Origin: Deltaproteobacteria bacterium
GTDB lineage: Bacteria; Desulfobacterota; Desulfuromonadia; Geobacterales; Geobacteraceae
Direction: 5' to 3'
DNA: 64,000 nt
NCBI GenBank assembly: GCA_021848385.1
Contig: JAJZUQ010000001.1
Location: 1 to 64,000, forward strand
The notes under the pieces: generated by a model
Told to the model about the DNA's origin: nothing
The model's database searches: none
Seen by the model: the letters and a program-made list of their open reading frames with translations, nothing else
Shown here: positions 24,171-32,563 of the stretch, piece by piece
Position numbering within the stretch: position 1 is the stretch's first letter
How the letters are laid out: the number at the start of each line of letters is the position of its first letter
Made by a program: the position numbers and the translations under genes

Positions 24171-25952
24171 CTACTCAATGGCCATGAATCGGCAGGCGTC
24201 ATAGCAGGACTTGCATTTGGTGCACTTTTCCTTGTCAAGGAAAGCCACCTGCCCCTTCTCCCAGACAATGGCGTCCACAGGACAGGCTTTGAGGCAAGCG
24301 CCGCACTTGACACACTTTTCTTCCATTACCTGCCACAGGAGGAGTTCTTTGCAGCAGTTTGAGGGGCAACGCTTGTCATTTATGTGTGCCTCGTACTCGT
24401 GACGGAAATATTTGACCGTCGAGAGGATCGGGTTCGGAGCCGTCTGACCAAGGCCGCAAAGTGACGCCTTTTTGATGGTTGTACCCATCTCCAGCAACGT
24501 TTCAATGTCCTGGGGTTCGCCCCGTCCTTCAGTGATCCGCTGAAGTATGTCGAGCATAGCCTTCAGTCCGATCCGGCAGGGAACACACTTTCCACAAGAC
24601 TCCATCCTGGTAAAGGCAAGGAAGAACTTGGCCACGTCCACCATGCAGGTAGTCTCGTCCATGACGACCAGACCGCCTGACCCCATCATGGCACCTGCTT
24701 TGATGAGAGAGTCGTAGTCAACCGGTGTATCGAGCACTTCCGCCGGGATACAGCCGCCGGATGGACCGCCCGCCTGGACTGCTTTGAATTTGCGGTTATT
24801 TGCTATGCCACCGCAAACATCATAGATGACCTGTCGGACCGACATCCCTGCCGGTACCTCGACGAGCCCGGTATGCTTGACCTTTCCGGTAACGGCAAAG
24901 ATCTTGGTCCCCTTGGTCGTCTCCGTACCGAGGGAGGCATACCAGTCAGCCCCTTTGTTGATTATATGACGGACATTGGCAAAAGTTTCCACGTTGTTGA
25001 TGTTAGTCGGCTTGCCCCAAAGGCCTTTGACTGCCGGAAACGGTGGACGCGGCCGAGGCATGCCACGCTCCCCCTCTATGGAAGCCATGAGTGCAGTTTC
25101 TTCACCGCAGACGAATGCGCCGGCACCCATTTTTATCCGCATGTCGAAGTCGAAGCCCCACCCCATGATATTCTTGCCAAGCCAGCCTTTCTCATAACAG
25201 GTATCGATGGCACGCTGCAGGCGTTCGATAGCCAAGGGATACTCAGCACGAACATAGACATATCCGTAGTAACAGCCAATGGCATAGGCGGCGATCATCA
25301 TCCCCTCAATGATACAGAAGGGGTCACCTTCGAGCACTGAGCGGTCCATGAAGGCGCCGGGGTCACCTTCATCAGCATTGCAGATCAGGTACTTCTTTTC
25401 ACCAGGGGAAGCGGCACAGAAGGACCATTTCATGCCGGTCGGAAAACCACCGCCCCCACGGCCACGAAGACCGGACTTTTTAACTTCGTCGATAACCTCG
25501 GCTGGCTTCATGGACTTGATACATTTTTCGATCGCCTTGAAACCATCTTCTTCAAGATACGCGTCCAGACTGTCGGGGTCTATCTGACCGCATCCGGTCA
25601 TGACTATGCGCATCTGCTGATCAACGAAGGTGTTGTAGTAGGGCTTTGCCTTGCGTTTCTCCATGACCGTCTTGTTAATAATGTGCTCTTCGACGATCTG
25701 TTCAACCTCTTCAGGCTTGACAAAGTCATAGGTGACCCGTCCCTGCTCAGGGGTGATGATATCGACGAGAACATCATTGGCACAGAGGCCACGGCAGCCG
25801 GTCTTGATGACATCGCAGCGCTTTCCGACGACGGCATCAACACCTTTTTCCGCGATTTGCTTGATGAATGCCGCCTCAACTTCCTTGGCACCCATGGAAA
25901 TGCCGCCAGTTCCCTGGCAGATCAGAATTTTTATCGCTGCGTTTTCGCTCAT
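24171..25952 (-). CDS. nuoF: NADH-quinone oxidoreductase subunit F, extended Fe-S form
   Basis: A 593-residue NADH/FMN subunit, longer than E. coli NuoF (about 445). Residues 7-95 form a thioredoxin-like ferredoxin domain as in HydB/HndC. Then come the NADH site GLRGRGGGGFPTGMKW (about 146-161), the FMN block GAGAFVCGEETALMASIEG, and the N3 cluster ESCGKCVPCRIG. The C-terminus has two [4Fe-4S] motifs (CVKCGACLKACP and CTKCKSCYDAC). In the N-terminal domain the usual C-x4-C pair is C12 and G17, so one ligand is missing, while C46, C53 and C57 are present. The layout resembles NADH units of multimeric hydrogenases. Confidence 0.92.
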   Translation of the reverse strand: MSENAAIKILICQGTGGISMGAKEVEAAFIKQIAEKGVDAVVGKRCDVIKTGCRGLCANDVLVDIITPEQGRVTYDFVKPEEVEQIVEEHIINKTVMEKRKAKPYYNTFVDQQMRIVMTGCGQIDPDSLDAYLEEDGFKAIEKCIKSMKPAEVIDEVKKSGLRGRGGGGFPTGMKWSFCAASPGEKKYLICNADEGDPGAFMDRSVLEGDPFCIIEGMMIAAYAIGCYYGYVYVRAEYPLAIERLQRAIDTCYEKGWLGKNIMGWGFDFDMRIKMGAGAFVCGEETALMASIEGERGMPRPRPPFPAVKGLWGKPTNINNVETFANVRHIINKGADWYASLGTETTKGTKIFAVTGKVKHTGLVEVPAGMSVRQVIYDVCGGIANNRKFKAVQAGGPSGGCIPAEVLDTPVDYDSLIKAGAMMGSGGLVVMDETTCMVDVAKFFLAFTRMESCGKCVPCRIGLKAMLDILQRITEGRGEPQDIETLLEMGTTIKKASLCGLGQTAPNPILSTVKYFRHEYEAHINDKRCPSNCCKELLLWQVMEEKCVKCGACLKACPVDAIVWEKGQVAFLDKEKCTKCKSCYDACRFMAIE

Positions 25953-25984
25953 GACGAATAGTCCCCTACTGGATAAGTATCGAG

Positions 25985-26494
25985 CTACTTCTTCATCGGC
26001 CTCTGGCTATAATCGGCTATGATATCTCCGACCTTCTGCACCGTCATCGAACCGTAGGTTGAATCATTCACCATAGCCAACGGAGCCATACCACAGGCAC
26101 CGAGGCAGGCGACCTTTTCAAAGGTAAATCGCAGGTCGGGAGTGGTCTCAGCATGACCGATCCCAAGCTTGTCAAAGAAAGTCTCAACAATACGAGGAGC
26201 TCCCTGCACATGGCAGGCAGTGCCGACGCAGACCCTGATAATAAACCTGCCCCGTGGCTTGAGATGAAACTGTGCATAGAACGTGAGAACACCGTAGATC
26301 TGGCTCGGATAAACGTTCAGCCGCTCCGCGACAAGATCAATGGTCGGCTTGGGTACGTATCCGTACTCATCCTGAATTCCCTGAAGGACCGGCATCAGGT
26401 TTCCCGGCAGAGTCAGATACTTGTCGATGACATGGTTTGCAGCTGCCAGATCAATATCTGCAGTCGGTATTTCTTCGGCTGGAGCGTTACTCAT
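25985..26494 (-). CDS. nuoE: NADH-quinone oxidoreductase subunit E
   Basis: A 169-residue subunit with the [2Fe-2S] N1a site C89-VGTA-C94 and C130-LGA-C134. The N-terminal helical bundle (MPVLQGIQDEYGYVPKPTID) packs against NuoF. The ATG at 26494 is chosen because AAGGAG stands nine bases upstream; a start three codons earlier would overlap that site. It precedes nuoF by about 30 bases. Confidence 0.94.
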   Translation of the reverse strand: MSNAPAEEIPTADIDLAAANHVIDKYLTLPGNLMPVLQGIQDEYGYVPKPTIDLVAERLNVYPSQIYGVLTFYAQFHLKPRGRFIIRVCVGTACHVQGAPRIVETFFDKLGIGHAETTPDLRFTFEKVACLGACGMAPLAMVNDSTYGSMTVQKVGDIIADYSQRPMKK

Positions 26495-26520
26495 GTACTC
26501 CATCTCCTTTGATAAGTGAG

Positions 26521-27693
26521 TTACCTGTCGATTTCCCCAAGGACGATGTCAAGCGTCCCGATGACCGCAACCAGGTCGGCAATCATGGCGCCCTTTGCCA
26601 TTTTTTCAATCGCGCCGAGGTTGACAAAAGAGGGTGGACGGATCCGCATGCGGTAGGGCTTGGTCCCGCCATCACTAACAATGTAGTATCCAAGCTCACC
26701 CTTCGGATTCTCAACACTCTGGTAGACCTCCCCTTCCGGGACAGGGAACCCTTCACTGGCGATCTTGAAGTGGTGGATCAATCCTTCAATGGTATTGTAG
26801 ACTTCTTCCTTCGGCGGGTAGCAGACCTGTGGTGCATTGGCAAGAACCGGCCCCGGCTTGAGGGAGTCCAATGCCTGTTTGATGATTTTAACCGCTTCGC
26901 GCATCTCGACGAGACGGACCTTGTACCGGTCATAGGTGTCGCAGTTCTTACCGACCGGCACTTGGAAGTTGTACTTCTCGTATCCGCTGTAGGGATTGTC
27001 TCTCCGCAGATCCCAGTCAACACCTGAACCGCGCAGAGCCGGACCGGTGATACCGTAATTTATTGCATCTTCGGCAGAGATTACACCGTTACCAATAGTC
27101 CGCTGCATCCAGATGGTATTCTTGGTCAGAAGCCCTTCATAGGTATCAAAATGACCCGGAAAGGTATCTACGATTTCCTGTACGTCCTTCTCGAAGCCGT
27201 CGTAGACATCTGCGGAAAGACCGCCGATACGGAAGTAACTGCTCGTCATCCTGGCGCCGGAGATCTTTTCGTAGAGCGACATGACCTTCTCGCGCTCACG
27301 GAAGGCATAGATGAAGACCGTCATGGCTCCGATGTCGAGGGCATGGCACGCGATCCAGACAAGGTGGGATTTTAGGCGGGTCAATTCGGTCAGAATGACG
27401 CGAACCGTTTGCGCCCTCTCCGGGATCTCGATCCCGAGCAGTTTTTCCACCGCCAGCACGTAACCGAGGTTGTTGCTCATGGGAGCAAGGTAATCGAGCC
27501 GGTCTGTCAGGGGAAGCGTCTGGTGATAGGTCCGGTGCTCCGACAGCTTCTCGACCCCGCGGTGCAGGTACCCGATGTGCGGCGTGATCTTCTGGATCAC
27601 TTCACCGTCCAGTTCGACAACCAGCCGCAGAACCCCGTGTGTGCTCGGGTGTTGCGGGCCCATGTTTACTGTCATGATCTCTGTACTAGCCAT
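26521..27693 (-). CDS. nuoD: NADH-quinone oxidoreductase subunit D
   Basis: A 390-residue 49-kDa-type subunit that shapes the quinone site with NuoB. Conserved stretches are MGPQHPSTHGVLRLVVELDGE at the start, HIGYLHRGVEKLSEHRTY, and PKGELGYYIVSDGGTKPYRMR near the end. It is a relative of the large [NiFe]-hydrogenase subunit without metal ligands. It is separate from nuoC here, not fused as in E. coli. Confidence 0.95.
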   Translation of the reverse strand: MASTEIMTVNMGPQHPSTHGVLRLVVELDGEVIQKITPHIGYLHRGVEKLSEHRTYHQTLPLTDRLDYLAPMSNNLGYVLAVEKLLGIEIPERAQTVRVILTELTRLKSHLVWIACHALDIGAMTVFIYAFREREKVMSLYEKISGARMTSSYFRIGGLSADVYDGFEKDVQEIVDTFPGHFDTYEGLLTKNTIWMQRTIGNGVISAEDAINYGITGPALRGSGVDWDLRRDNPYSGYEKYNFQVPVGKNCDTYDRYKVRLVEMREAVKIIKQALDSLKPGPVLANAPQVCYPPKEEVYNTIEGLIHHFKIASEGFPVPEGEVYQSVENPKGELGYYIVSDGGTKPYRMRIRPPSFVNLGAIEKMAKGAMIADLVAVIGTLDIVLGEIDR

Positions 27694-27740
27694 TCGTCGC
27701 CTCTATATGTTGGATAGATTAGTATTGATATATGGTTAAA

Positions 27741-28235
27741 TCAGGACAGCCGGCCCTTATAAGGTTCACGACCCGGCCCCTGGAGGGGGTAGTCCTTCCG
27801 GAGAGGATGTCCGACCCAGTCGTCCGCCATAAGAATCCTGCGCAGGTCCGGGTGACCGGTGAAATTGATACCAAACAGGTCAAACACTTCGCGCTCCAGG
27901 AAGTTGGCGGAATTCCAAAGACAGGTGGCACTGGCAATCGACGTATCAGACTCATCCACCGGAGCCTTGATCCTGATACGGTCCTTGGCAGGGATAGAGT
28001 ATAGATTGTAGACCAACATGAAACGGGGGGTTTTCCCGTAATAGTCAACTGCAGTCACGTCGGTCAGCATGTTATACCCAAGCTCTTCCTTCAGGTATTT
28101 GCAGATGGCGATGATATCCTCTTTCTTGACCGTCACCGTCACTTCGCCGCGGAATTCCTTGATCTCCAGGAGAGAAGAAGCAAACTTTCCCTTTAAACCT
28201 ATCACTGCACGATTATTCTCAGCCATATTAGTCAT
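27741..28235 (-). CDS. nuoC: NADH-quinone oxidoreductase subunit C
   Basis: A 164-residue 30-kDa-type subunit with the signature EREVFDLFGINFTGHPDLRR followed by GHPLRKDYPLQG. It is a structural subunit of the connecting fragment. GGAAAAGGT precedes the ATG at 28235. Gene order nuoB-nuoC-nuoD is standard. Confidence 0.95.
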   Translation of the reverse strand: MTNMAENNRAVIGLKGKFASSLLEIKEFRGEVTVTVKKEDIIAICKYLKEELGYNMLTDVTAVDYYGKTPRFMLVYNLYSIPAKDRIRIKAPVDESDTSIASATCLWNSANFLEREVFDLFGINFTGHPDLRRILMADDWVGHPLRKDYPLQGPGREPYKGRLS

Positions 28236-28259
28236 ACCTTTTCCTTTGGTATTGATCCC

Positions 28260-28775
28260 TTACGCCGCTGGCTCCAACCTCTCACCAAGTCCGATTGACG
28301 AGCCGAAACTGTTCCTCTCCTTCATGATCTTGTCCTGAAGTTTCATAAGGCCGAACAGAAGCGCCTCGGGGCGCGGCGGGCAACCGGGGATATAGACGTC
28401 AACGGGAAGCGCCTCGTCGATCCCCTGCACAACACTGTAGGTATCGAAAATTCCGCCAGAGCAGGCACAGGCTCCCATGGCTACGACCCATTTCGGCTCC
28501 GGCATCTGCTCATAGACCGTCTTGATAACGGGGAGCATCTTCTTGGTAACCGTGCCGGCTATTATAATGCAGTCTGACTGACGGGGTGACGCGCGGAAGA
28601 TGATTCCGAAACGGTCCAAGTCATGATGGGACGCCCCGGTGGCCATCATCTCAATGGCGCAGCAGGCCAGACCGAAGGTCATTGGCCAGATCGACGATTT
28701 ACGCGCCCAGTTGACAAGGCCGTCCAGCGACGTGGTAATGATGTTATCACCCAATGGCTGCTGATCTACTCCCAT
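28260..28775 (-). CDS. nuoB: NADH-quinone oxidoreductase subunit B
   Basis: A 171-residue subunit carrying the final cluster N2. The ligands are the tandem C38-C39 ([13 protein letters not shown]), a third cysteine in MGACACSGG, and the cysteine of [13 protein letters not shown]. It passes electrons to the quinone. Its start overlaps the end of nuoA by ten bases, so the two are coupled. Length fits the family. Confidence 0.95.
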   Translation of the reverse strand: MGVDQQPLGDNIITTSLDGLVNWARKSSIWPMTFGLACCAIEMMATGASHHDLDRFGIIFRASPRQSDCIIIAGTVTKKMLPVIKTVYEQMPEPKWVVAMGACACSGGIFDTYSVVQGIDEALPVDVYIPGCPPRPEALLFGLMKLQDKIMKERNSFGSSIGLGERLEPAA

Positions 28776-29137
28776 TCCAATGCTCCTTTTTTCCAGACGT
28801 ATATGTAACCGACGAAGAGAATGACGATGAAGACCCCCATCTCAGCAAGAATAAAGGGACCGAGGCCGGCAGCGATGAACTTCTTATAGACCACCGCCCA
28901 CGGATAGAGGAACACCGCCTCGATGTCGAACAGGATGAAGAGCATCGCAATAAGGTAGAACTTGATCGAGAATCGCTCCCGAGCACTACCGACTGGCTCA
29001 CACCCGCACTCGTAGGGAGCCATCTTTACCTCTGACGGCTTTTTCGGTCCGATAAGGGACGAAAAAATAAGCGAGCCAAGACCGAACAGAATTGCGATCG
29101 TTAGCAGAACGATTATGGGCAGATAAGCACCAAGCAT
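28766..29137 (-). CDS. nuoA: NADH-quinone oxidoreductase subunit A
   Basis: A 123-residue, three-span membrane subunit. The conserved loop [20 protein letters not shown] and second-span [13 protein letters not shown], with the acidic pair, are present. It is the first gene of the nuo operon; GGAGG precedes the ATG. The promoter region lies between it and hemL. Confidence 0.95.
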   Translation of the reverse strand: MLGAYLPIIVLLTIAILFGLGSLIFSSLIGPKKPSEVKMAPYECGCEPVGSARERFSIKFYLIAMLFILFDIEAVFLYPWAVVYKKFIAAGLGPFILAEMGVFIVILFVGYIYVWKKGALEWE

Positions 29138-29265
29138 CTTTTTCCTCCAATTTCTTGTAGAACGTTGGTCTGTTTTATTGCTGCTCTGGAACGAGTTCTT
29201 TGTCGATTTTTAACTATCAGCCTTGTCACAAAGCATCTGATCGTATTCGCCTTTATCATCGAAGC

Positions 29266-29278
29266 GTATACTGTATAC
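29266..29278. promoter_or_regulatory. GTATAC-T-GTATAC palindrome in the nuo leader
   Basis: Two copies of GTATAC separated by one base form a perfect 13-bp dyad. It lies just downstream of the expected transcription start of the nuo promoter, a position typical of repressor operators. The cognate regulator is not identified. Confidence 0.45.
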
Positions 29279-29294
29279 AATCTCCGTTGGTCGG

Positions 29295-29323
29295 AACTTA
29301 TTTCATTTCAGAATCATTGTCAA
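29295..29323 (-). promoter_or_regulatory. Candidate nuo operon promoter
   Basis: On the minus strand a perfect -35 TTGACA (29318-29323) is followed after 17 bases by TAAGTT (29295-29300), a weak -10. An A/T-rich tract lies directly upstream. A weak -10 with a strong -35 suggests activator dependence or misidentification. Confidence 0.4.
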
Positions 29324-29479
29324 GAAAAAAAAGTTCTAATTTTTTAACCTTCAGTCATGTTTTTCACTGGCTCAGGAAGCGATTGCCACACCCCTTCCCG
29401 GTGCTATTAACCCTTGACATCATGCGAATTTATGTGGTACCACGCGACGTTGCGAATTGAAAAAAGCGAGGTGCAGACG

Positions 29480-30763
29480 ATGAAAACCGGACGTTCCGTA
29501 CAGTTGTTTCAACAGGCCCAGCAATCCATACCCGGGGGTGTAAACAGCCCGGTGCGTGCATTCAAGTCCGTCGGGTCCGAGCCTCTGTTCATCAAAAAGG
29601 CACGTGCTTCCAAAATTTACGATGAGGATGGCAACGAATATATAGATTATGTCGGCTCCTGGGGCCCGATGATCCTGGGGCACTGCCATCCCGATGTTGT
29701 GACCGCAGTGAGGGCCGCCGTCGAGAGCGGCAGCAGTTTCGGGGCACCGACCGAGCTTGAGATCACCCTGGCTGAAATGGTCATCAAGGCCGTACCTTCC
29801 ATAGACATGGTGCGTATGGTAAGTTCAGGCACCGAGGCAACCATGAGCGCGATCCGTCTTGCCCGTGGGTACACTGGCCGTGACAAAGTACTGAAATTCT
29901 CCGGCTGCTACCACGGTCATGCCGATGCCCTGCTGGTCAAGGCAGGGTCAGGAGCCGCCACGTTCGGAGTGCCCGACTCCCCCGGCGTGCCGAAAGACTT
30001 TGCCAAGCTCACCCTGACCGCGACCTACAACGACCTGGAATCGGTGCGAACCCTCGTCGCCGAAAACAGCGGGGAGGTCGCCTGTATCATCGTCGAACCG
30101 GTCGCCGGCAACATGGGAACCGTTCCCCCACGGGAAGGATTCCTGGAAGGACTGCGGGACATCTGCACCAACGAGGGCATCGTTCTCATCTTCGACGAGG
30201 TAATGTCCGGGTTCCGGGTTGCCTATGGCGGCGCACAGGAACTCTACGGCGTTACCCCCGACATGACTACCCTGGGAAAGATAATCGGCGGAGGACTGCC
30301 CGTCGGCGCCTTTGGCGGCCGGACAGATATCATGCAACTCCTCTCTCCGTCAGGCGGCGTCTATCAGGCCGGCACCCTCTCAGGCAATCCACTCGCCATG
30401 ACCGCCGGCATTACCACCCTGCGATTGCTTCAACAGGAGGGCTTCTACCAGAAGTTGGAAGAGAAGAGCGCCTGCCTCTCTGCCGGCATCGCCCAGGCGG
30501 CCAAAGACGCCGGCTACCCGATTTTCTCAACCCGCGTCGGGAGCATGTTCTGTGCCTTTTTCACTCGAGGTGAAGTCCACGACTGGACGACTGCCGCCCA
30601 GTGTGACACGAAGGCCTTTGCCTCCTATTTCCGCACCATGCTGGAAGAGGGGATTTACCTGGCTCCCTCCCAGTTTGAAACCGCCTTTGTTTCCGCCGCC
30701 CACACCGATGCCGACCTGGACAGGACTATTGCGGCGGCTCGCAAGGCATTCAAGGCGCTGTAG
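29480..30763 (+). CDS. hemL: Glutamate-1-semialdehyde 2,1-aminomutase
   Basis: A 427-residue PLP enzyme that converts glutamate-1-semialdehyde to 5-aminolevulinate in C5-pathway heme and cobalamin synthesis. The PLP lysine is K267 ([17 protein letters not shown]), with [15 protein letters not shown] for phosphate binding and the acidic [13 protein letters not shown] at 29480 with GCGAGGTG upstream; a longer in-frame start at 29414 lacks a ribosome site. It diverges from nuo and precedes the atp genes. Confidence 0.95.
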   Translation: MKTGRSVQLFQQAQQSIPGGVNSPVRAFKSVGSEPLFIKKARASKIYDEDGNEYIDYVGSWGPMILGHCHPDVVTAVRAAVESGSSFGAPTELEITLAEMVIKAVPSIDMVRMVSSGTEATMSAIRLARGYTGRDKVLKFSGCYHGHADALLVKAGSGAATFGVPDSPGVPKDFAKLTLTATYNDLESVRTLVAENSGEVACIIVEPVAGNMGTVPPREGFLEGLRDICTNEGIVLIFDEVMSGFRVAYGGAQELYGVTPDMTTLGKIIGGGLPVGAFGGRTDIMQLLSPSGGVYQAGTLSGNPLAMTAGITTLRLLQQEGFYQKLEEKSACLSAGIAQAAKDAGYPIFSTRVGSMFCAFFTRGEVHDWTTAAQCDTKAFASYFRTMLEEGIYLAPSQFETAFVSAAHTDADLDRTIAAARKAFKAL

Positions 30764-30785
30764 CCTGCCGTCACCAAATAGGAGA

Positions 30786-30814
30786 TTGACACATCTCTGT
30801 CGATGTGCTATTAA
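30786..30814 (+). promoter_or_regulatory. Sigma-70 promoter of the atpZIBE operon
   Basis: TTGACA (30786-30791), a 17-base spacer and TATTAA (30809-30814) make a near-consensus promoter ending 41 bases before the atpZ start. This is one of the best promoter matches in the window. Confidence 0.75.
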
Positions 30815-30855
30815 GCTTGAGTTTTTCACCGCACCTTCAATGTCAGGTTCCTCAC

Positions 30856-31101
30856 ATGGAAAAGGATACAAAGAGCCTGATAAAGACCCTGGGAATGGTG
30901 TCGAGCATGGGAATTTCCGTGGCGCTGGCCATTGCCATCGGAGTTTTCATCGGACTGCAGCTGGATAAATGGCTCGGTACCAACCCGTGGTTCTTCTTTA
31001 TTTTTCTTTTCATTGGCATAGCTGCGGGCTTCCGGAACATCTATGTAATCGCAGGCAAAGAAATCCACAGAAATGACCGTAGTGACGATAAAGGAGCCTG
31101 A
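30856..31101 (+). CDS. atpZ: AtpZ/AtpI-family protein
   Basis: An 81-residue two-span membrane protein of the AtpZ family: KSLIKTLGMVSSMGISVALA, then GVFIGLQLDKWLG and a second span PWFFFIFLFIGIAAGFRNIY. AtpZ is encoded next to AtpI upstream of ATP synthase genes and is proposed to help in Mg2+/Ca2+ uptake or rotor assembly. The ATG at 30856 is preferred over an upstream in-frame start at 30805, which would fall across the -10 element. It overlaps atpI by 29 bases. Confidence 0.8.
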   Translation: MEKDTKSLIKTLGMVSSMGISVALAIAIGVFIGLQLDKWLGTNPWFFFIFLFIGIAAGFRNIYVIAGKEIHRNDRSDDKGA

Positions 31102-31459
31102 CCACTGCACAATAGTTGCCACTGGCAGCTGGTGCCTGCTCGCCGCACTGACCGCAGGAGGTGCCTGCCTCGGTTCTCTCAGGTTCGCCGGAGGTGTGCT
31201 GGCTGGAGGGTTGATTGCCATCGGCAATTACTACTGGCTGATGAGCATCATGCACCGGGTGCTCTACCGTCAGCAGGAGAGCCCCGAACGTTTTGCCATC
31301 CTGCGCTACCTGCTTCGACTCACGGTCATCGGTGTCCTGATATATCTGCTCATTGTTAAACTCGGCGTTGACATCCGGGGCCTTCTCCTCGGGCTGTCAA
31401 TCCTGGTCATGACCATAACCGCACTTGCGCTCTATACGCTGAACACAAAAGGAGAGTAG
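31073..31459 (+). CDS. atpI: ATP synthase subunit I (AtpI-like)
   Basis: A 128-residue four-span membrane protein of the ATP synthase I family (GGVLAGGLIAIGNYYWLMSIM, then RLTVIGVLIYLLIVKLGVDI). AtpI acts as an assembly factor for the c-ring. It overlaps the preceding atpZ and is three bases from atpB. The sequence is variable in the family, so the call rests on topology and context as well as on motifs. Confidence 0.8.
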   Translation: MTVVTIKEPDHCTIVATGSWCLLAALTAGGACLGSLRFAGGVLAGGLIAIGNYYWLMSIMHRVLYRQQESPERFAILRYLLRLTVIGVLIYLLIVKLGVDIRGLLLGLSILVMTITALALYTLNTKGE

Positions 31460-31462
31460 TCC

Positions 31463-32155
31463 ATGGTTCATCCGTTACTGTTTTTGCAGTTCTTCAGAGA
31501 ACTCCTTGTTGAGACCCTCCACATTTCCGAAGCCGGCGCCGATGCCATCGCCTACACCTGGCTGGTCATGGCCCTCCTGCTGATTGTTTCCCTGCTCGCC
31601 ACCAAGGGGCTGAAAACCGTCCCCGGCAGCCTGCAGAACTTCATGGAAGTTATCGTCAGCGGCATCGAAAATATGGTGGTGGAGACCATGGGTGAACATG
31701 GACGCCCCTACTTTCCGCTGATCGCAACCATCGCTATCTTTGTCCTCGTCTCCAACCTGATCGGGCTGGTCCCCGGCTTCTATCCGCCGACCGCCAACCT
31801 TAACACCACGGCCGCCTGCGCCATTATCGTCTTCCTCGCCACGCATATTGTCGGGGTTAAGGAGCACGGATTCCACTATCTCAAACATTTCATGGGGCCG
31901 ATCTGGTGGCTGGCGCCGATCATGTTCTTCATCGAAGTCATCGGCCATCTCAGCCGCCCCATATCCCTCTCTCTCCGACTCTTCGGCAACATGAACGGCC
32001 ACGAGCTTGTGCTCATGATCTTCTTCGGGCTCGTTCCGTTCCTGGTACCCCTTCCCATGATGGTGATGGGAGTGCTTGTTTCCTTCATCCAGGCCTTCGT
32101 CTTCATGCTCCTGGCCATGATCTACATCCAGGGCTCCCTTGAGGAAGCCCATTAA
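31463..32155 (+). CDS. atpB: F1Fo ATP synthase subunit a
   Basis: A 230-residue membrane protein carrying the proton half-channels. The essential arginine lies in [16 protein letters not shown], and the last helix has the conserved [22 protein letters not shown]. It forms the stator interface with the c-ring. GGAG precedes the ATG. Only Fo subunits a and c are here; atpF and F1 genes must be elsewhere. Confidence 0.95.
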   Translation: MVHPLLFLQFFRELLVETLHISEAGADAIAYTWLVMALLLIVSLLATKGLKTVPGSLQNFMEVIVSGIENMVVETMGEHGRPYFPLIATIAIFVLVSNLIGLVPGFYPPTANLNTTAACAIIVFLATHIVGVKEHGFHYLKHFMGPIWWLAPIMFFIEVIGHLSRPISLSLRLFGNMNGHELVLMIFFGLVPFLVPLPMMVMGVLVSFIQAFVFMLLAMIYIQGSLEEAH

Positions 32156-32209
32156 GAATTCGACTTCCTATACTATTTAGGAGATATTTCACGAAAGGAG
32201 GAACCAACA

Positions 32210-32485
32210 ATGAGTTTTTTCACTATGTGCGTACTCGCCGCCGGTATCGGCATGGCACTGGGCACCCTCGGAACCGGTATCGGTCAGGGGCTTGCCGTCA
32301 AGAGCGCGGTGGAAGGCGTTTCCCGTAATCCGGGCGCTTCCGGCAAGATCCTCACCACCATGATGATCGGTCTCGCCATGATCGAGTCTCTCGCCATCTA
32401 TGCCCTGGTCGTATGTCTCATCATCCTGTTTGCCAACCCCTACAAAGACATCGCCCTCAAGCTGGCAGAAACCGTCGCCAAGTAA
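32210..32485 (+). CDS. atpE: F1Fo ATP synthase subunit c
   Basis: A 91-residue two-helix hairpin protein, the rotor subunit. The glycine-rich first helix (GIGMALGTLGTGIGQGLAV) and the RNPGASGKI loop are typical. The ion-binding carboxylate is E59 in GLAMIES. The usual sodium-binding set is not evident, so proton coupling is most likely. A strong AAAGGAGG ribosome site fits high expression. A bidirectional terminator follows. Confidence 0.95.
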   Translation: MSFFTMCVLAAGIGMALGTLGTGIGQGLAVKSAVEGVSRNPGASGKILTTMMIGLAMIESLAIYALVVCLIILFANPYKDIALKLAETVAK

Positions 32486-32506
32486 TCCGCTTTACCCGTC
32501 ACCATA

Positions 32507-32538
32507 AAAAAAGGTGTGTCGCAAGACACACCTTTTTT
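32507..32538. terminator. Bidirectional terminator after atpE and pepA
   Basis: AAAAAAGGTGTGTC (32507-32520) pairs perfectly with GACACACCTTTTTT (32525-32538) around GCAA. A and T tracts on both sides serve atpE (plus) and the aminopeptidase gene (minus). Confidence 0.92.
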
Positions 32539-32563
32539 TATTTCTGCAATTTATTCCTTGAGA

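Larger units (their letters stand above)
29138..29479. other. 342-bp divergent regulatory region nuoA/hemL
   Basis: No gene is seen. The left part carries a minus-strand promoter candidate for nuo and the GTATAC palindrome (listed separately). AT-rich tracts near 29324-29345 could serve as an UP element. For hemL, TTGACA at 29414-29419 is a candidate -35, but the expected -10 position holds GTACCA, a weak match. The hemL ribosome site is GCGAGGTG at 29466-29473. Confidence 0.45.
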
